Of a stretch of 64,000 bases of DNA, positions 32,984-44,639 are shown in pieces. The notes below the pieces were generated by a model. That model ran no database searches. It worked only from the letters and a program-made list of their open reading frames with translations, and was not told the origin of the DNA. A program made the position numbers and the translations under genes. Within the stretch, counting starts at the first letter, position 1. Every line of letters starts with the position of its first letter. This DNA comes from Tenrec ecaudatus (taxonomy: Eukaryota; Chordata; Mammalia; Afrosoricida; Tenrecidae): positions 30,283,919-30,347,918 of the forward strand of contig NC_134547.1 of NCBI RefSeq assembly GCF_050624435.1. Direction: 5' to 3'.

Positions 32984-33498
32984 TGAAGTGGTTATTTTAT
33001 GGTGACAACCTGGCCGATAAACACATGTGGGGTCAATTGAAGGACGGAAGGATAAATGGCTCAGTGAGCCCCCCCTTTCTAGTTCTCGAGTCTCTTGCCC
33101 TGTGATGGTTGGACCAGGGTGCAGCTGCCTGAGCTTGTTCCCTGCTTCAGCTGGCAAGGCTCACTTCCTGCAAGACATCCCCAAGGAGAATCCACATGGA
33201 CCTGCCCTGATGCAGCCCTGGGTGCTGGAGCAGCAGTGTGGAGACCCCTGCCAGTGCTGAGATGCTTACACGTTCACTGATAGGGCTTTCCTCCTGCAGT
33301 CAGCATCACTGTCTGTTTTGTGAGATGGAGGAGGACTTTGTGGATTGGTGTCGGACATATGAGTTAATGTTGGACTTGTGGGCTTGGACAGCACTGGGTT
33401 GGGATGTTTTCTTGATGTGCACTTAACCTTTATATAAAACCCTCTCTTATACATGAGTTTCTGTGGATTTGTTTCTCTGAAGGACCCAGACTAACACA
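32984..33498 (+). mobile_element. ERVL-type solo LTR (MLT2-like), copy 3, with TSD
   Basis: Starts 'TGAAGTGGTTATTTTATGG' and ends 'GACCCAGACTAACACA'. It is flanked on both sides by CATGC (32979-32983 and 33499-33503), a perfect 5-bp target-site duplication as expected for ERVL integration. 515 bp, no internal sequence, so a solo LTR. It splits an older minus-strand ERVL pol. The 3' third resembles copy 4 but the middle differs, so they are different subfamilies. Confidence 0.8.
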
Positions 33499-33503
33499 CA
33501 TGC

Positions 33504-34195
33504 ATAATCTTTGAGTCTGCTACTGTGGCTCTTCTATTCATAGTGCTGTTTTCTCTAGGACTAGAGCTAGAGTGGTAAGTGGTGGAGGCTGGTCAGCATC
33601 AACTGGGGATTCATGTTTTCTACTCCATTGCTTAGTGCCTCTTCCATGTTCAGTGCTTCCTGGTGGGTATTATTGTGGGACACAAGCTCATCACACTTGG
33701 AGACACTCTCATAGATCCAACCATCCACCTCTTTCCAAGGCTTCCTTGTCTGCTTTATTCCAATCGTTCTCTTTCCAGTCCTCTTGACCAACCAATCAAG
33801 ATAGTTGCTACTGCCCATGATTTCATATATATTCTTACCTCAGGTCATTTCTTTTTTCCCCCCACACAGAGTAAAGACCTCATCCCCACCTGAAGTTCCG
33901 GCTATTTCCCACCACTGTCTTTCAAGATCATCCAGGAGTGGGGCTGTAGCTCAGCACAGTTAGAGCTTGTGTTTCCTTCCTGAACCGATTCCCCAGCAAT
34001 CTCAGACTTTAACCTTCTCTGTCAACTTGCCATAAAGGACCTAGCCTGCCAGACACCTGAGATATGCAACAAGGCAAGATGTTTGGGTGCAGTAGTAGTG
34101 GAAGAAGTGAATGTTTGGACTACCAGTTTATGCAGTTTTTGTGTGCCACCTGAACCTGCTCATGCCATTCCTAGGAGTGACTCTTCTATCATAAA
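33504..34195 (-). pseudogene. Decayed ERVL pol, RT-connection and RNase H region
   Basis: On the minus strand an 84-codon frame (33567-33818) and an overlapping shifted frame upstream of it read as the second half and first half of an ERVL-type RNase H domain. A frameshift lies near 33800, and the expected acidic residue just before the shift is not preserved. Upstream (to 34195) is the linker between reverse transcriptase and RNase H. Stops and shifts rule out function. The segment is bounded on both sides by solo LTR insertions. Confidence 0.65.
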
Positions 34196-34200
34196 ATGGG

Positions 34201-34676
34201 TTGCTGCTGGTTTGACCCAAACTTATGATAGTGTAGTGACGACCACACTATACGCGTAGTAGTCAGAAGATTTTATGTCAACTCGACACTCCTGGCTAGG
34301 AGTGGAGTCAACCTCATGAATCAGGTAACAGCCTAATGCTGTCTCTTTGTGGGTGTGGCCCTCTTCCTCTCCGCCTCCTTTACCTTGCTGCTACTGACTA
34401 TGAAAGCTAGTGGAGTCCTGCCATGTTTCTATCAACCTTGGATCCACATAACTCTGCACGCGCCAGTCTGCGATCTTCCTGCATTCTGCATCATTGCTTG
34501 TGGCTGTGTGAGTCTGGTGAAGGACATATGGGACTAGTATCAGGCTTGAGGACTTGAGTTATAGTGGGTTGGGACACTTTCTTGATACATAATTACTTCT
34601 TGATTAAAAGCTTTCTTATACATGTATTATATGAATGTCACTGAATTGGTTTCTCTAGTAAGCCCAGCCTAACACA
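34201..34676 (+). mobile_element. ERVL-type solo LTR (MLT2-like), copy 4, with TSD
   Basis: Ends 'TAAGCCCAGCCTAACACA'. ATGGG occurs immediately before (34196-34200) and after (34677-34681), consistent with a 5-bp target duplication. The first bases read TT rather than TG, so the exact start is inferred from the duplication. It contains 'GATTTTATGTCAACTCGACAC', typical of the family's 5' part, and an inverted match to the 'GAGGTCATCA...' block of copies 2 and 5. It also interrupts the ERVL pol. Confidence 0.72.
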
Positions 34677-34681
34677 ATGGG

Positions 34682-35240
34682 TCTATCAAATCCAGTTTAT
34701 GATGAGTACCTCTAAACACACAACAACCTTTGGTCGGGTACTCTGTCCCCACCAGGGCTCGGTCATAGACCATGAGTTGGATTTTTTGCCCTCCAAATTA
34801 TGTCATACCCTGTTGTTAAGATTCTACATCAAGTCTTTCCCCATGTCTGTTAGCTCTAATGAAAGTCTGTCCGCTGGGTCATTTGTGAGGGCCCTGTGTC
34901 TGGAACCTGCTCCGGGCTTTGCTCAAAACCAGCAGCCTTTATTGCTACGCAGTGAGAGAATTGTAGTCATATTCTGAAGGTGGAGCATCAGTCTGCAGAA
35001 CACACGAGGCTGCAGCCCCTGTGTTTCTTTCTCACTGGTGGTGATGTAAGGTACCATCATTTGTCCAATACTTTGAGTGGGGTTACCTGGTATCATGTTT
35101 TTGACCCCTGGACCCCTAATAATGTCATTGCTGGTGGCTTCTAAATTCTCTCTGGATATGTCTCACTTCCTCTGGAGTGCCCATATCTTACCAAAGAAGT
35201 CTACCGTCATCTTTGAAGATCTGCCTGTTTGGTTTTTCTT
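34682..35240 (-). pseudogene. Decayed ERVL pol, C-terminal reverse transcriptase region
   Basis: The minus strand from about 35160 to 34682 follows the ERVL pol region between the RT thumb and the RNase H linker. The clearest block is 34730-34790. It continues collinearly into 34195 beyond the LTR. Frames are heavily broken. Whether more pol lies above 35240 I cannot tell. Confidence 0.5.
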
Positions 35241-36371
35241 TCTTGTATGATCAAACAGGTAAATTAAATAAGATGCAATGAAAACCATCATATAGTTCCT
35301 ATCATGGAGCTATTATTTATAATCATCATAGAGTTATTATCACCTAGTTAATATCTTGACTGTGCAGCACAAGCTTCCGAGACTTCAACCTCAGTGATTG
35401 CTTTTGTCCAAAGAGTCAATCTGAGAGTCTGTCAGCTTCTGGTTTGGGCCAGTGCAGTTAGACACTTGCGGTCTTGGGCACCTCCAACAGGTGAGCCCAT
35501 GCACTTCCACTCAGGCCACTTTGATAGGAAGCAGACAGAAGACGGTGAAACTATTAAGAGTAGGAGGGATTGAGTCTGATTTGGGTTACAGTCTCGGGAA
35601 GTGAGCAGAAAAATTTAAAGTAGCTTAAGTTTCTGAATGTATGGGACTTGTGATTGATATAAATATAATAAGGAAATAGGATTCAATATAGTGAATGACA
35701 ATTCAGGAACATTACATATTTCTAGACATTGTTCAGCATTTGTTGTGAGCTCCAAAGCAGTCAGGCTGAGAACACTTGGGTGGGAGTTGGGTAAAAATAA
35801 ACTTCCCATAAAAATATGGCCCCATAATTGGCGGATTTTTATGGTATTGTCTTCCTGAAAGGCTGAAATTGGGGTTATTCTGAGACGAGAAACATTAGAA
35901 GGACAGCTCCCTGCAGAGGGAATAATGAGCTTGGCGCTCTCAGACAGCTTGTCTCCCTAGCCTCGTCTCTACCTGGGATCCTATCTGTCTACATCCCGGG
36001 TCTTAACAACATGCGTGACTGTGTGAACTGTGAACTCCGTGGAGTCACCCAAATCTCGCCAATGTAAGCAGGAGAAAAGGGGTGTATGTGTCCTATTTTA
36101 TCTCCTGATGCTGAATTTTGAAAAATATGTCTAGTAGTTAATACTTTGTAGGCTTTAAATCTACTCACCAACAAATTTCCTTGGGTCAGAATGTTCTTTC
36201 TAGAATGGGTCTGGGTCTCGCTCAATACCTCCACTTACTTGGCTTCACAGCATCGGGTGAAGATATCCAGTCCTTCCCCCATTGGAACTTATCTAGATCA
36301 CATCAGAGGCTACAGTTGAGTGGACTTGGGACTCAGAATATTTTGATCAACAATAGTTCCTTGTTTGGGAC
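35241..36371. other. No gene; unrecognised, partly AT-rich
   Basis: 35600-35860 is AT-rich with 'CATTTGTTGTGAGCTCC' and 'CCCCATAATTGGCGG', possibly conserved. 35240-35600 may be further retroviral internal sequence. Nothing is supportable. Confidence 0.3.
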
Positions 36372-36812
36372 AAAAGTTGTGTTTTGTTTCTGGCTGCTGT
36401 AACAAATGACTACAACGTTAGTGGCTCAAACAAACAAACAAACAAACAAATTACTCCCTAGCAGTTGTTTGACACGGTCTCATTGAGGTACAACCAGGTT
36501 GTGGTGGTGCTGCGTCCCTTCTGAGGTTCCTCCCAGCTCCCAGAGGCCACCCTCATTTCTTGCCTCGTACCTGTCTCTCCCTCCCCCCCACCATTCTCCA
36601 GTCTTCAACGCCAACAGCATTGCAATTCTCTGCCCTCTCTCCCCTTTTCACATCTTTCTCGCTCGTGAAATCTGGGAAAGGTTCAGTGCCATTAGTTTGG
36701 GCTCCAATCTTGAGGGTAAACCCCTTGGTAGCCTCTGCAGCATCCCTTTTGTCTAGTAAGGTAATATATTCCCATTTCTGGGAACATCTCTGACATCATT
36801 ATTCTGCCGACT
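36372..36812 (+). mobile_element. MaLR LTR (MLT1-like)
   Basis: The order of blocks matches an MLT1-type LTR: 'GGCTGCTGTAACAAATGAC', 'GTTAGTGGCTCAAAC', 'GCTGCGTCCCTTCTGAGG', 'CAGTCTTCAACGCCAACAGC', 'TAAGGTAATATATTCCC' and 'CATCATTATTCTGCCGAC'. It is old and diverged, and a CAAA microsatellite has expanded inside it. Confidence 0.68.
36426..36451. repeat. (CAAA)n microsatellite
   Basis: About six CAAA units inside the MLT1-like LTR, at the position where related LTRs have an A-rich stretch. Confidence 0.9.
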
Positions 36813-39800
36813 GCAGACTCCAACTCTTCAAAATTGCAGAGTCTAGTCTCTGCTCTCCTGCTTGTCTTGGAACTCATTGATTCCCGAGAGAGGGCGGCCA
36901 GCCTCCGTTTGAACACCACCGTCCTGGGAGAGCACCCAGGCAACTGGCAGCATTCGGAAGGTATTTTCTCTGAAAAAGCTCTTTTCCATTCTTTTCAAAG
37001 TCTAGTTTTAGTGTTACAATTTTAAAACTAGAGTTGAATACGGAATTGTATAGCCCAAAGGAAGACGTTTGGTTGCTGCATATAGATCATGTCCCAAACA
37101 ATGTTGTGCTTACAGAATTTGGATTGTCGTGAAGGGGAATACTAAATATGTATGAGTATTATAATATCTCAGAGAAAGAGGTACATGGGGAAAAATCAAG
37201 TAGAGTAAGAGGATGGGTCGAGAATGAGAGGGCTGCTGTGTAGCAGAGAGCCAGGAAGTCCACTTTGGACTTGAACTGAAATATGAGTCGGTGCGTATCC
37301 CATCCAGGGGGAGGGAGAATTGTGGAATCACCTTCTAAGACATCCACCAAGGGCTTCCCCATCCCTTTGTTTCCATCCCCCTTGGAAGCTGTGTCCCCTA
37401 CCAACCAGGCTCAGGAAATGGTTGCCACAACAGAGCCCAAGTCTGGAACCAGCTGGATAATCCAGGAAAATCGCCTCTTCTTACTGTCCTTACCTTTAGT
37501 TACAGCCGCAAAGACCCCTTTCCTCCAGGAACAAGACTCCCGAGTTTCCAACTAGATTCAAAAACCACTCGAGGTTCAGGGTTTTGGTTTGCTAGAGCCA
37601 GGATTTGTAAATTGGGAAGTCTTGAATAGTGAAGGGTCTAAAACTGATGTTACAAGCCATAGACCTGGAAGAGCAGATGAGCAGCCCAGGGCCAATGATC
37701 TCTGTGTGGGGAGGGGCTTACGGAAGGGTAGAGAGGACTGGAGCAGGCACCTTGATGCTCACGACAGTGGTGTGTCATAGATGTGATGATCTAAAACTTT
37801 GGATAATACTGAAAAAGAAAAGTCTCTTGCTGAAGGTTCTGAAGGTTGTACTAAATCATGATCCAAATCCAGTGTGTCTTAATTTTCTCTTCTACACTGA
37901 ATATCTGGGGAAGTTATATATTCCCTCGCTTGTGTCCGTCCTAAGGATTCTACATGGCTCAGGTGCCCCAATGGGGACCTCAGGGTTCCTCTGAGCCCAA
38001 TGGAGCTGGAAAAGAGCGAGGCAAGATTATTCTTATTAGCCACGTCATCACCTAGAAAATGCCTCTGAGATGCTTAGATTGGTGAGACACCGACACAAAG
38101 GAGCTCATTAAAGAGGAGATGCTAGATGCTTCCAATTTGACTTGTTCCCCCTGGAGTTAGCCCAGGAACTCTAAAGCCCCAGGCAATTGCCCAGGACACC
38201 CCCCCTCCCCCTGCCCCACTCTCTCAGTTCTGCTTCTGCTGCTCTGTGGCTCAAGAAGAGCCTCATTGACAGCAAGCTGAGCTGGTCCTAGGTTGAATGC
38301 TAGTGTATTAGCATAACAGCCAGGGCAGTGCAAGATGTTGCTTCTCAGAGAAGTTTGTAGCCTAGCAGGGAAGCTGGGAAAGGCTGCTGCAGGCTGGATG
38401 GATAAGGATTGAATCCCAGCCCAGCGTGGCCATGAAAACAGCAGCAAAAGCGGCCACCCCTGTTAAGTGAAGAATTGTGCAAATATCTTGACGTAGAAAA
38501 ACTGCATGTGTACCTTGGTAGAAATTATACTTTTATAGTTATTTTTAAACCTGCACATTGCTCTTTGAGTGCCGTCATATTTTATGAAAACTTTTATTAA
38601 CATTTCAAAATGACCTTACCCTCATGGTGGGACTCTCAGTCCCAGGAGCCATAACCTATTTAAAACATTTTTATCTTTACAAACACAATCGAGTAAGCCG
38701 TCTTGAACATAGATTTGTAGATCTCATTAGAGTTACCTTTTAAAAAGTTGGCGTGTCTCTTGGGAGGCCTGTGACAGGTTGTAATCTCTGCATGCAAAAT
38801 CTTCACCGCTTCGCACAAGCAGATGTTTCATTGTTGGGACACTGTGTCAGAAGACCGGCTCTATACTTGCTCTGGGGTGGGTGCGGTTGCCAGGACCCCG
38901 CTGCCCTAAACAGAGCAAGAGCCTTTGGGTGGAGGTCCGCACAGGGGCATTCCCGTCCTGGCGTGGTCATCTGAGGGGTGTGTGGGATGACAGGGGCACG
39001 AGGAAAGCTCATGCCCAGACCAGAGATAAACGGCCCTTTCCTTTGGCTAACGCCCACGCCATCTCTGAGGTTGTACATGAGGCTTTCCCCTTGGGTAATG
39101 ACTGGCTTAGGTGGCAGGGGTGGGGGGTAATTTTTCAGAAATACTGCCTTCAGCAGGCCCGTGTTCTAAAAGTTTCTCTGTTTAAATGGCCTTTTCCTGC
39201 AGCAAGACAGTGGCAGCTGGCGCCCTACTAAGTCAGGCCTGTGTTCTGAGCAATGACTGTATCCCGGGCACTGCTAGTTCATCAGCAGCAGCTCAGGTCC
39301 TCTAGCCAGGAGCCCGATGAAGAGGACCTCCTTTCTCCACGTGCGCTGGCCGGGGTCGGCGTGTAACGTGCCACACACACACACCCTCGCCCCACTGCTT
39401 CCACCTCTGGGGGGCATTCTGATGCATTGGGAGTGGGCAAGCCAAGTCCGCCTCCTGCCTCCATCCCCAGGGTGAGTGCTCGCTCCTGTCTGTGAGGAAG
39501 GTCCCTTCAGTCCAAGGAAGCTTTCCTCTCCTGCACTGGGCTGAGGGTGGCTTCTAGGAAGGACCCGCTGGTGAGGAACCAGGATACTGGGCCATCAGGC
39601 TCTGGGCATGGCTGTTCTTCTGGGTCTGCAACGACAGGGTGCTGCAACCTGGAGAAACAGCCCCAAAGCCACTGGTAATGGGATAAAATGACATTTGCCA
39701 AAATCTCAAGGACTCAAAAGCTCACGCGAGCCACTCTGGATGCCCTCCTGTGTTTGTCTGGTAGTCATGCAAACAGCATTTCCAGGAGAAGATGCTCTAC

Positions 39801-40190
39801 CGAGCTCACCTCTCTCCTGAAGCTCACTGCATTCCACCCTGCTCCGGCTTCGCATCGTTTCGAAGATCATTGCTTGGAGTAGACCTAGGTGGGTCCAGAG
39901 CCTCGTGGACTCCCCAGCAACGTTGGGCCTAAGCCCCATGCGTTGGCACTGTCTAACTCCCCTGAGTCCTGCCCACCATGTGGCCGTCAGAATGGGAGCT
40001 GAGACACCCCTTCTGCTTCTGGGATTGGAGACAGTGTGGAGGCAAGAATCTGGGCCACCCCCATGTGTCCCTACGTTTGCTGATCAGCGTGCTGCCAACG
40101 GGAAAAGTCAGCTTGTTGGCAAGGGGAAACACGTTATTAGATGCTGTTTTTATCACCCACAGCTAGACCAGCAAGCAAGCAGACAGAGGG
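36813..40190. other. 3.4 kb unique sequence, no supported gene
   Basis: No interspersed repeat was recognised. The many short frames have no domain. A candidate conserved segment at 38460-38760 is listed separately. A short CA run lies at 39373-39383. Confidence 0.4.
38460..38760. promoter_or_regulatory. Candidate conserved non-coding segment
   Basis: AT-rich, repeat-free, with 'GTGCAAATATCTTGACG', 'TAGTTATTTTTAAACC', 'CTTTTATTAACATTTC', 'CCTATTTAAAACATTTTTATC' and 'CTCATTAGAGTTACC'. No coding frame. Identified by texture only. Confidence 0.28.
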
Positions 40191-40197
40191 AGGGTTA

Positions 40198-40407
40198 GGG
40201 CTAGGGTTGTCATCAAGTCGGTTCTGGCTCATGGTAACCCCAAGGGTCAGAAAGGAGAGCTGCAGAATAGGGTTTCTTGGTTGTAATCTATTAGTGAAGC
40301 AGCTTGCCAGGCCGTTCTCCATGGAACCGCAGGGTAGCTTCGAACCGGCAACCTTTATGTTAGCATGCGAGTGCAAACCTGGGCCACTCAGGTGCCAACT
40401 CCAAGTG
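40198..40407 (-). mobile_element. AfroSINE, second subfamily, near full length
   Basis: Reverse order on the plus strand: 'GTTGTCATCAAGTCGGTTC', 'TCATGGTAACCCCAAGGGTC', 'GAAGCAGCTTGCCAGGCCG', 'GCTTCGAACCGGCAACC' (B box) and 'GTTAGCATGCGAGTGC'. The insertion between tail and body ('GGTTTCTTGGTTGTAATC') distinguishes this subfamily from the 'GAGAAAG' type. Confidence 0.82.
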
Positions 40408-41043
40408 ACCAGGAGGGGAGAAGATTTGCTTGCTGGGAGAGGCGGCTTCTTAGTGCAGGCTTTGCCTTCTCCGATGTGCCCCACACGCGTGAGCCTGAGA
40501 ACACAGAGGACCGGAGGGGCACCAGTCAAAAGTCGAAGGACAGTGGAGACTTGATTTGGCTTAGGGCCTTAACAGCAGGGTTGAAGGGAAGACAGAGCAC
40601 TGTCCAAATCACACTGAAGACCCCACCGAGTGTCCGCACATCAGTTCATGGTGGCAAGCCTGTAAAATGATCCTGATGCACAGAGGCCTACTGATCTAGA
40701 CAAAGGAAGGGTGAAAGCGAAGTTGGCATGCAGATTCTGACGTTCGGATTATTTTCAAAAGAGCCAGCACCCTAGTGGTGAAAGGGGAGTGGTAGAGATT
40801 TTTAAATCTTTCTGCTTCTTTCCATTTTATTCCATACAAAGCATCTAGGACCCGAATGCGTGCTGGTGAGTTCACGTGTGGATATGAACATTAAGGACGG
40901 TAGTGGAGTCGCTGTGTTTTTCCACCGTGGATTACAGAGTCAGCACTGGAGTTCATGGGGCTCACATTGGGCTGCTACCCCGTTGTTGCCTGCAGTAACA
41001 GAAGGGCACAAGGTGAGACAGGCTAAGGAAGAAGCAGCCTGAG
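40408..41043. other. Unique sequence, nothing recognised
   Basis: Short overlapping frames on both strands without a domain. No repeat family was seen. Confidence 0.35.
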
Positions 41044-41566
41044 TGTGCTCGGTCGGGTCCTCTAGAGAAGCAAACCAGTGGTGCAGGAGTACAAAGAGAC
41101 TGCTGACAAGAAATGGCTTGCACAGTTGCAGATGCAGCTAAGTCCAGTCCAGTCCAGTCCAAGTTGCAGTCCACATGGTGTGTGAGCTGGAGGCGTCTCC
41201 TGCCTCGTGTGGCTGTGGGAACCGAGGAATGGGCAGCATGCAGATGAAGCAGGAGGGCCACGCACTAGAGGATGCAGCATTCAATGAATCTGAGTTTGGC
41301 TGAATGAGCCCAAGGTTGGCAGTGAGCTGATGGCTCCTGGGATTGGCAGCTGACACAGCAGGAGATCGGCTAACCAGACATAGGATGCAGATGCAGCAGC
41401 AGGTGAAGGGGCGGGAGATATCTCGGTTTTTCTGGGGGGTCGGTTGCTCTCTTACAAAAGGCCACACCTCCAATGAGGTCATCAGGCTGTGACCTGATTG
41501 GTAGGTTGGTTTCCACTTTTACCTTCACCTAAGCACGTCTAGTTGACATAAAATCCAACCATCACA
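41044..41566 (-). mobile_element. ERVL-type solo LTR (MLT2-like), copy 5
   Basis: On the plus strand it starts 'TGTGCTCGGTCGGGTCCTC' and ends 'TTGACATAAAATCCAACC' followed by ATCACA. It shares 'GAGGTCATCAGGCTGTGACC' with copy 2. It carries a private AGTCC x4 tandem at 41141-41160. Flanking pentamers do not match, so the target duplication is eroded or the ends are off by a base or two. Confidence 0.68.
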
Positions 41567-41589
41567 CTTATTCACCAAGCATTTAAGTG

Positions 41590-41760
41590 TTCCCTGCACC
41601 TGTGCTCCAGAAGTCCATCTTTGCTGAGCAGCGTTGGGGGCACGGACTGAGCATAACACGCAGAATGCGTGAAGGCATAGTTCCCTCTGCATGGGCTCCA
41701 GAGTCTGGTTCGCAGAGATGACCTTTGACATGGGCCTTGAGAATTGGAAGGATAAAACCT
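41590..41760 (-). mobile_element. Possible L2 LINE fragment
   Basis: A plus-strand antisense-like block ('CACTTATTCACCAAGCATTTAAGTG' in outline, 'CATAGTTCCCTCTGCATGG'). Weak; it may be another old repeat. Confidence 0.3.
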
Positions 41761-41766
41761 CAAAAG

Positions 41767-42707
41767 GTCCCAGTTAGCAGAGTATTGGAGAATCAGAAAA
41801 TAGTGAATATTTTGGAAGTAGATGTCTTCTGAAGTAGTAAAGAAGATGGAGACAGTCTGTGAGCCGAACAATTGTGAGGTAAAGAAGGTACTGATTGAAC
41901 AGATGGGGTTTTGAGAGGAGAAATACATTTATAGGTTAAAAACACAATTATCCTAAAAGACGCATGAGGACCAGGCAAAGGGAGGCATGGTCCCTCATCC
42001 CCCATGGCATCTGAAGGGAAGGATCTGCCAGTTGGAGAGGGAATTGAAGCTTCCTAAAGTTGCTCAAACCAATCAGATGCAGAGGTGGGAACACAGTCCT
42101 GGTGCTTGGGAGGCCCGCCAGCTCTTCCTGTTCTGAGTACCCAGCATCCTTTAAGCCTGAGAGCTAGTTCTCCCCTGGGGGGTGGGGGGGTGGGGTTCTG
42201 ATTTCTGCCGTGGATCCTCCGTGTGGATGCTCTTCATTCCTGCAGCCCGCAGCCCCCTCCTTCAGCAGGAGAGTAGAAGGGCCATGCTGTGCCCTTCACA
42301 TTGCCCTGCTTCTTAGTCCTCAGCAGACCTGTGGACACAGGGCAAAGCTGTCCTGTGAGATCATGATGGGAGCTACCTCCTAGGCTCATTAGAATGAAAA
42401 GAGAACACGCAATTGGTAAAACAGTGGCAGGCCCTCCATTGCTGTTGTGCTTAGCTCCACTCCCTGACTCCACTATCCCGATAGCCCTGCCTTGCCCATC
42501 TGCGTCTATCTACTGAGACCCTAGGAGCTTGCTCCACCAGCCAGGCTGTTATACAGCAGCCTCTGTGTATGTGAGAACTCTACCGTGAGAGTAGGCCACA
42601 GGAGGGCCACGGGGGAAGGGAGGGTAGGTGCTTAGGGTTGGTGAATCTTGCTTTGCCATGTTGGGCCTGCTCTCCCAGGAGGCTGCATCTATCTGGGAAC
42701 GAGAGAT
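41767..42707. other. Unique sequence, nothing recognised
   Basis: Includes a G-run near 42176-42196. No gene, promoter or named repeat could be supported. Confidence 0.35.
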
Positions 42708-43345
42708 CCTTGGGTGGCTCAAATGGTTTCCATTTGTCCACCAATAGAATGACTGGCGGTTCAAACCCACCCAGTGGACTTGAAGAAGAGAAACTTACCG
42801 TATATAATCATGTATAAGCACATTTTTTTTCTGTGCTGAAAAACTGGGGTTCAGCTTATACACGGGTCAGTGGTACCCAGCGAGGTGTAATATCTCGTGG
42901 GTGATTGCCGTTCCTCCGCTGTCCATTCAAAGCCCCGCTCAAACTTTAAATAACTTTAAATATTTGTTTACTCACATCTAACCAATCAGAGCCATCCTAT
43001 GACATGGACTGCTCCAATTCGCAGAAGCACCCGTAGTGATTCACTTAATGCTGGTAGCTGAACTGGTAAGGATGTGTCTGTGGCTGCACTCCATCTCTCC
43101 CCTCTGGTCTCTGTGTTAATTCACCTCCTGCATTTAACACCCTAGGCTTATACTTGAGTCAATCTGTTTTACTGGTTTCTCAGGCAATAATTAGGTACCT
43201 TGGCTTATACTTGGGTTGGCTTATATTCAAGTATATATGGTAGCTGAAAAAGTTGCAGTAAAAAGCTCTCTGGGGGCAGTTCTACTGTAATACCTGGGGT
43301 CACCATGAGTTGGAATATACTTGAAGGTAGTGGGGTTGGTCTTCT
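42708..43345 (+). mobile_element. AfroSINE split by a DNA transposon
   Basis: Head and B box lie at 42708-42795 ('GGCGGTTCAAACCCACC', 'GAAGAAGAGAAAC'). Body and tail resume at 43243 ('GCTGAAAAAGTTGCAG', 'GGGGGCAGTTCTACTG', 'CACCATGAGTTGGAATATAC'). The two pieces are collinear in the SINE, so the 42798-43240 element is a later insertion. Confidence 0.82.
42798..43240. mobile_element. TA-flanked MITE with palindromic ends
   Basis: 443 bp. The left end 'CCGTATATAATCATGTATAAGC' and the reverse complement of the right end 'CCATATATACTTGAATATAAGC' agree at 16 of 23 positions. A TA dinucleotide sits on each side (42796-42797 and 43241-43242) and the host SINE is otherwise uninterrupted. Subterminal 'GGCTTATACTTG'-like words recur in both directions, giving potential hairpins. 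There is no transposase frame, so it is non-autonomous. TA targets suggest Tc1/mariner, but the family is unassigned. Confidence 0.72.
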
Positions 43346-43608
43346 GGTTGGCTGAGGAGTTTGGGATCATTCCATCTATGTGTCCAGAGGTCGGCCCTTG
43401 TCCTGTGGATAGAAAAGGGTCTGACTGCTTCTGACTCTGGATGTTGTGTCCTCAGAAGCACAGTTTGATGTGCTCCGAGATGCTTCTCCTTGGCCTTCAC
43501 ATTGGAACACTGTTGGTGTTTCTCTCTCTCTTCTCTAGTCAACTTCTAACTCAATGGCTGTACCGCTGCCTCCATCCACGTGTCATTGGCTAATTCAAAT
43601 ATATATTG

Positions 43609-43715
<107 letters not shown>

Positions 43716-44329
43716 GAATCCAAAGTAACAATCCACTTTTTCCACATGGAGGCTGGCCAAGAACATCGATTTGTTCACCAACCTCTCTCTTCCTCTGACT
43801 TTATTCATTCTGGGAAGCTAACAAAGTTATGAACTTGGCTGATGTTGGATCAACTAAAGAATAATGACATGAGATTCAATTCGTAGGTTAAGCTTATCAG
43901 AAAGAATATTAGAAAAAATATATATATTTGTCTAACCGATTTGCCAATGGGGAAGATGGATTGAAAAATCTTTTGCTTTGGTTTTACAATCGAGCAGCTG
44001 GGGGAGTGTTTCCCACCTGAGTCCAGATCCATTATAACCCTTTCTCTCTGGATTCTGCTTCAGGGTATCAGCCCAATCCAGAGTGATTAAGGATAGGGGT
44101 ATCGTGGCACCGGAGACGAGCATGACAGGTCCTTGCACCTGGTTGTGTGAGCCCTGAGCCCAGGATACTGGGCCCAAAGGGCAGATACTGTCATCACCCC
44201 CTCACAGGGGCCAGAGACACGTTTCCTGGGAAGCCAACTGACAAGCTCCCCTGCAGGGGATGAGCATCTTGCAGAGCCTCAGGATGCAAGGCACGGCTGC
44301 CACTGATCACATCCTGTGTGGTGCTCCCA

Positions 44330-44475
44330 GAATTGTGCTTTTAAACTAGTTAGAAGAGAAAACCATCTTTGACAATGTTGTTTTGTTTTAAGACACATGC
44401 ATTAAAAATACATCTGAAATCCGGGTCACAAAGAATCCAAATAATGTTATTAAATTTCTGGTGGAAGGAGGTCTC
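44330..44475. promoter_or_regulatory. Candidate conserved non-coding segment
   Basis: 'CTTTTAAACTAGTTAGAAG', 'GACAATGTTGTTTTG' (SOX-like), 'CATGCATTAAAAATAC' and 'AATAATGTTATTAAATTTC'. Repeat-free. By texture only. Confidence 0.3.
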
Positions 44476-44639
44476 TGGGGATAGCTGGCTCTGCTCCTTA
44501 CCAGAAACTTCCAGAACCTGACTTGTTGCACCCACAAAACATCTTCATCTCTTTTCCTCTACCCCAGCCTCCCTCACGTTCTCTCTCTCTTAAAAAACAA
44601 ACAACCAAAAAAAACTTTTTCTACTTTCCGATTTCTCCC

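Noticed and set aside
33567..33818. 84-codon minus-strand ORF as a host gene
   Set aside because: It matches half of an ERVL-type RNase H region with a frameshift; a retroviral fossil.
32984..34676. LTR copies 3 and 4 as the two ends of one provirus
   Set aside because: Their middles differ, each has its own 5-bp duplication, and the pol sequence between and beyond them is collinear across both.
40191..40206. Telomere-like GGGTTAGGGCTAGGG string
   Set aside because: Only about two imperfect units, sitting at the end of an AfroSINE; no interstitial telomere array.
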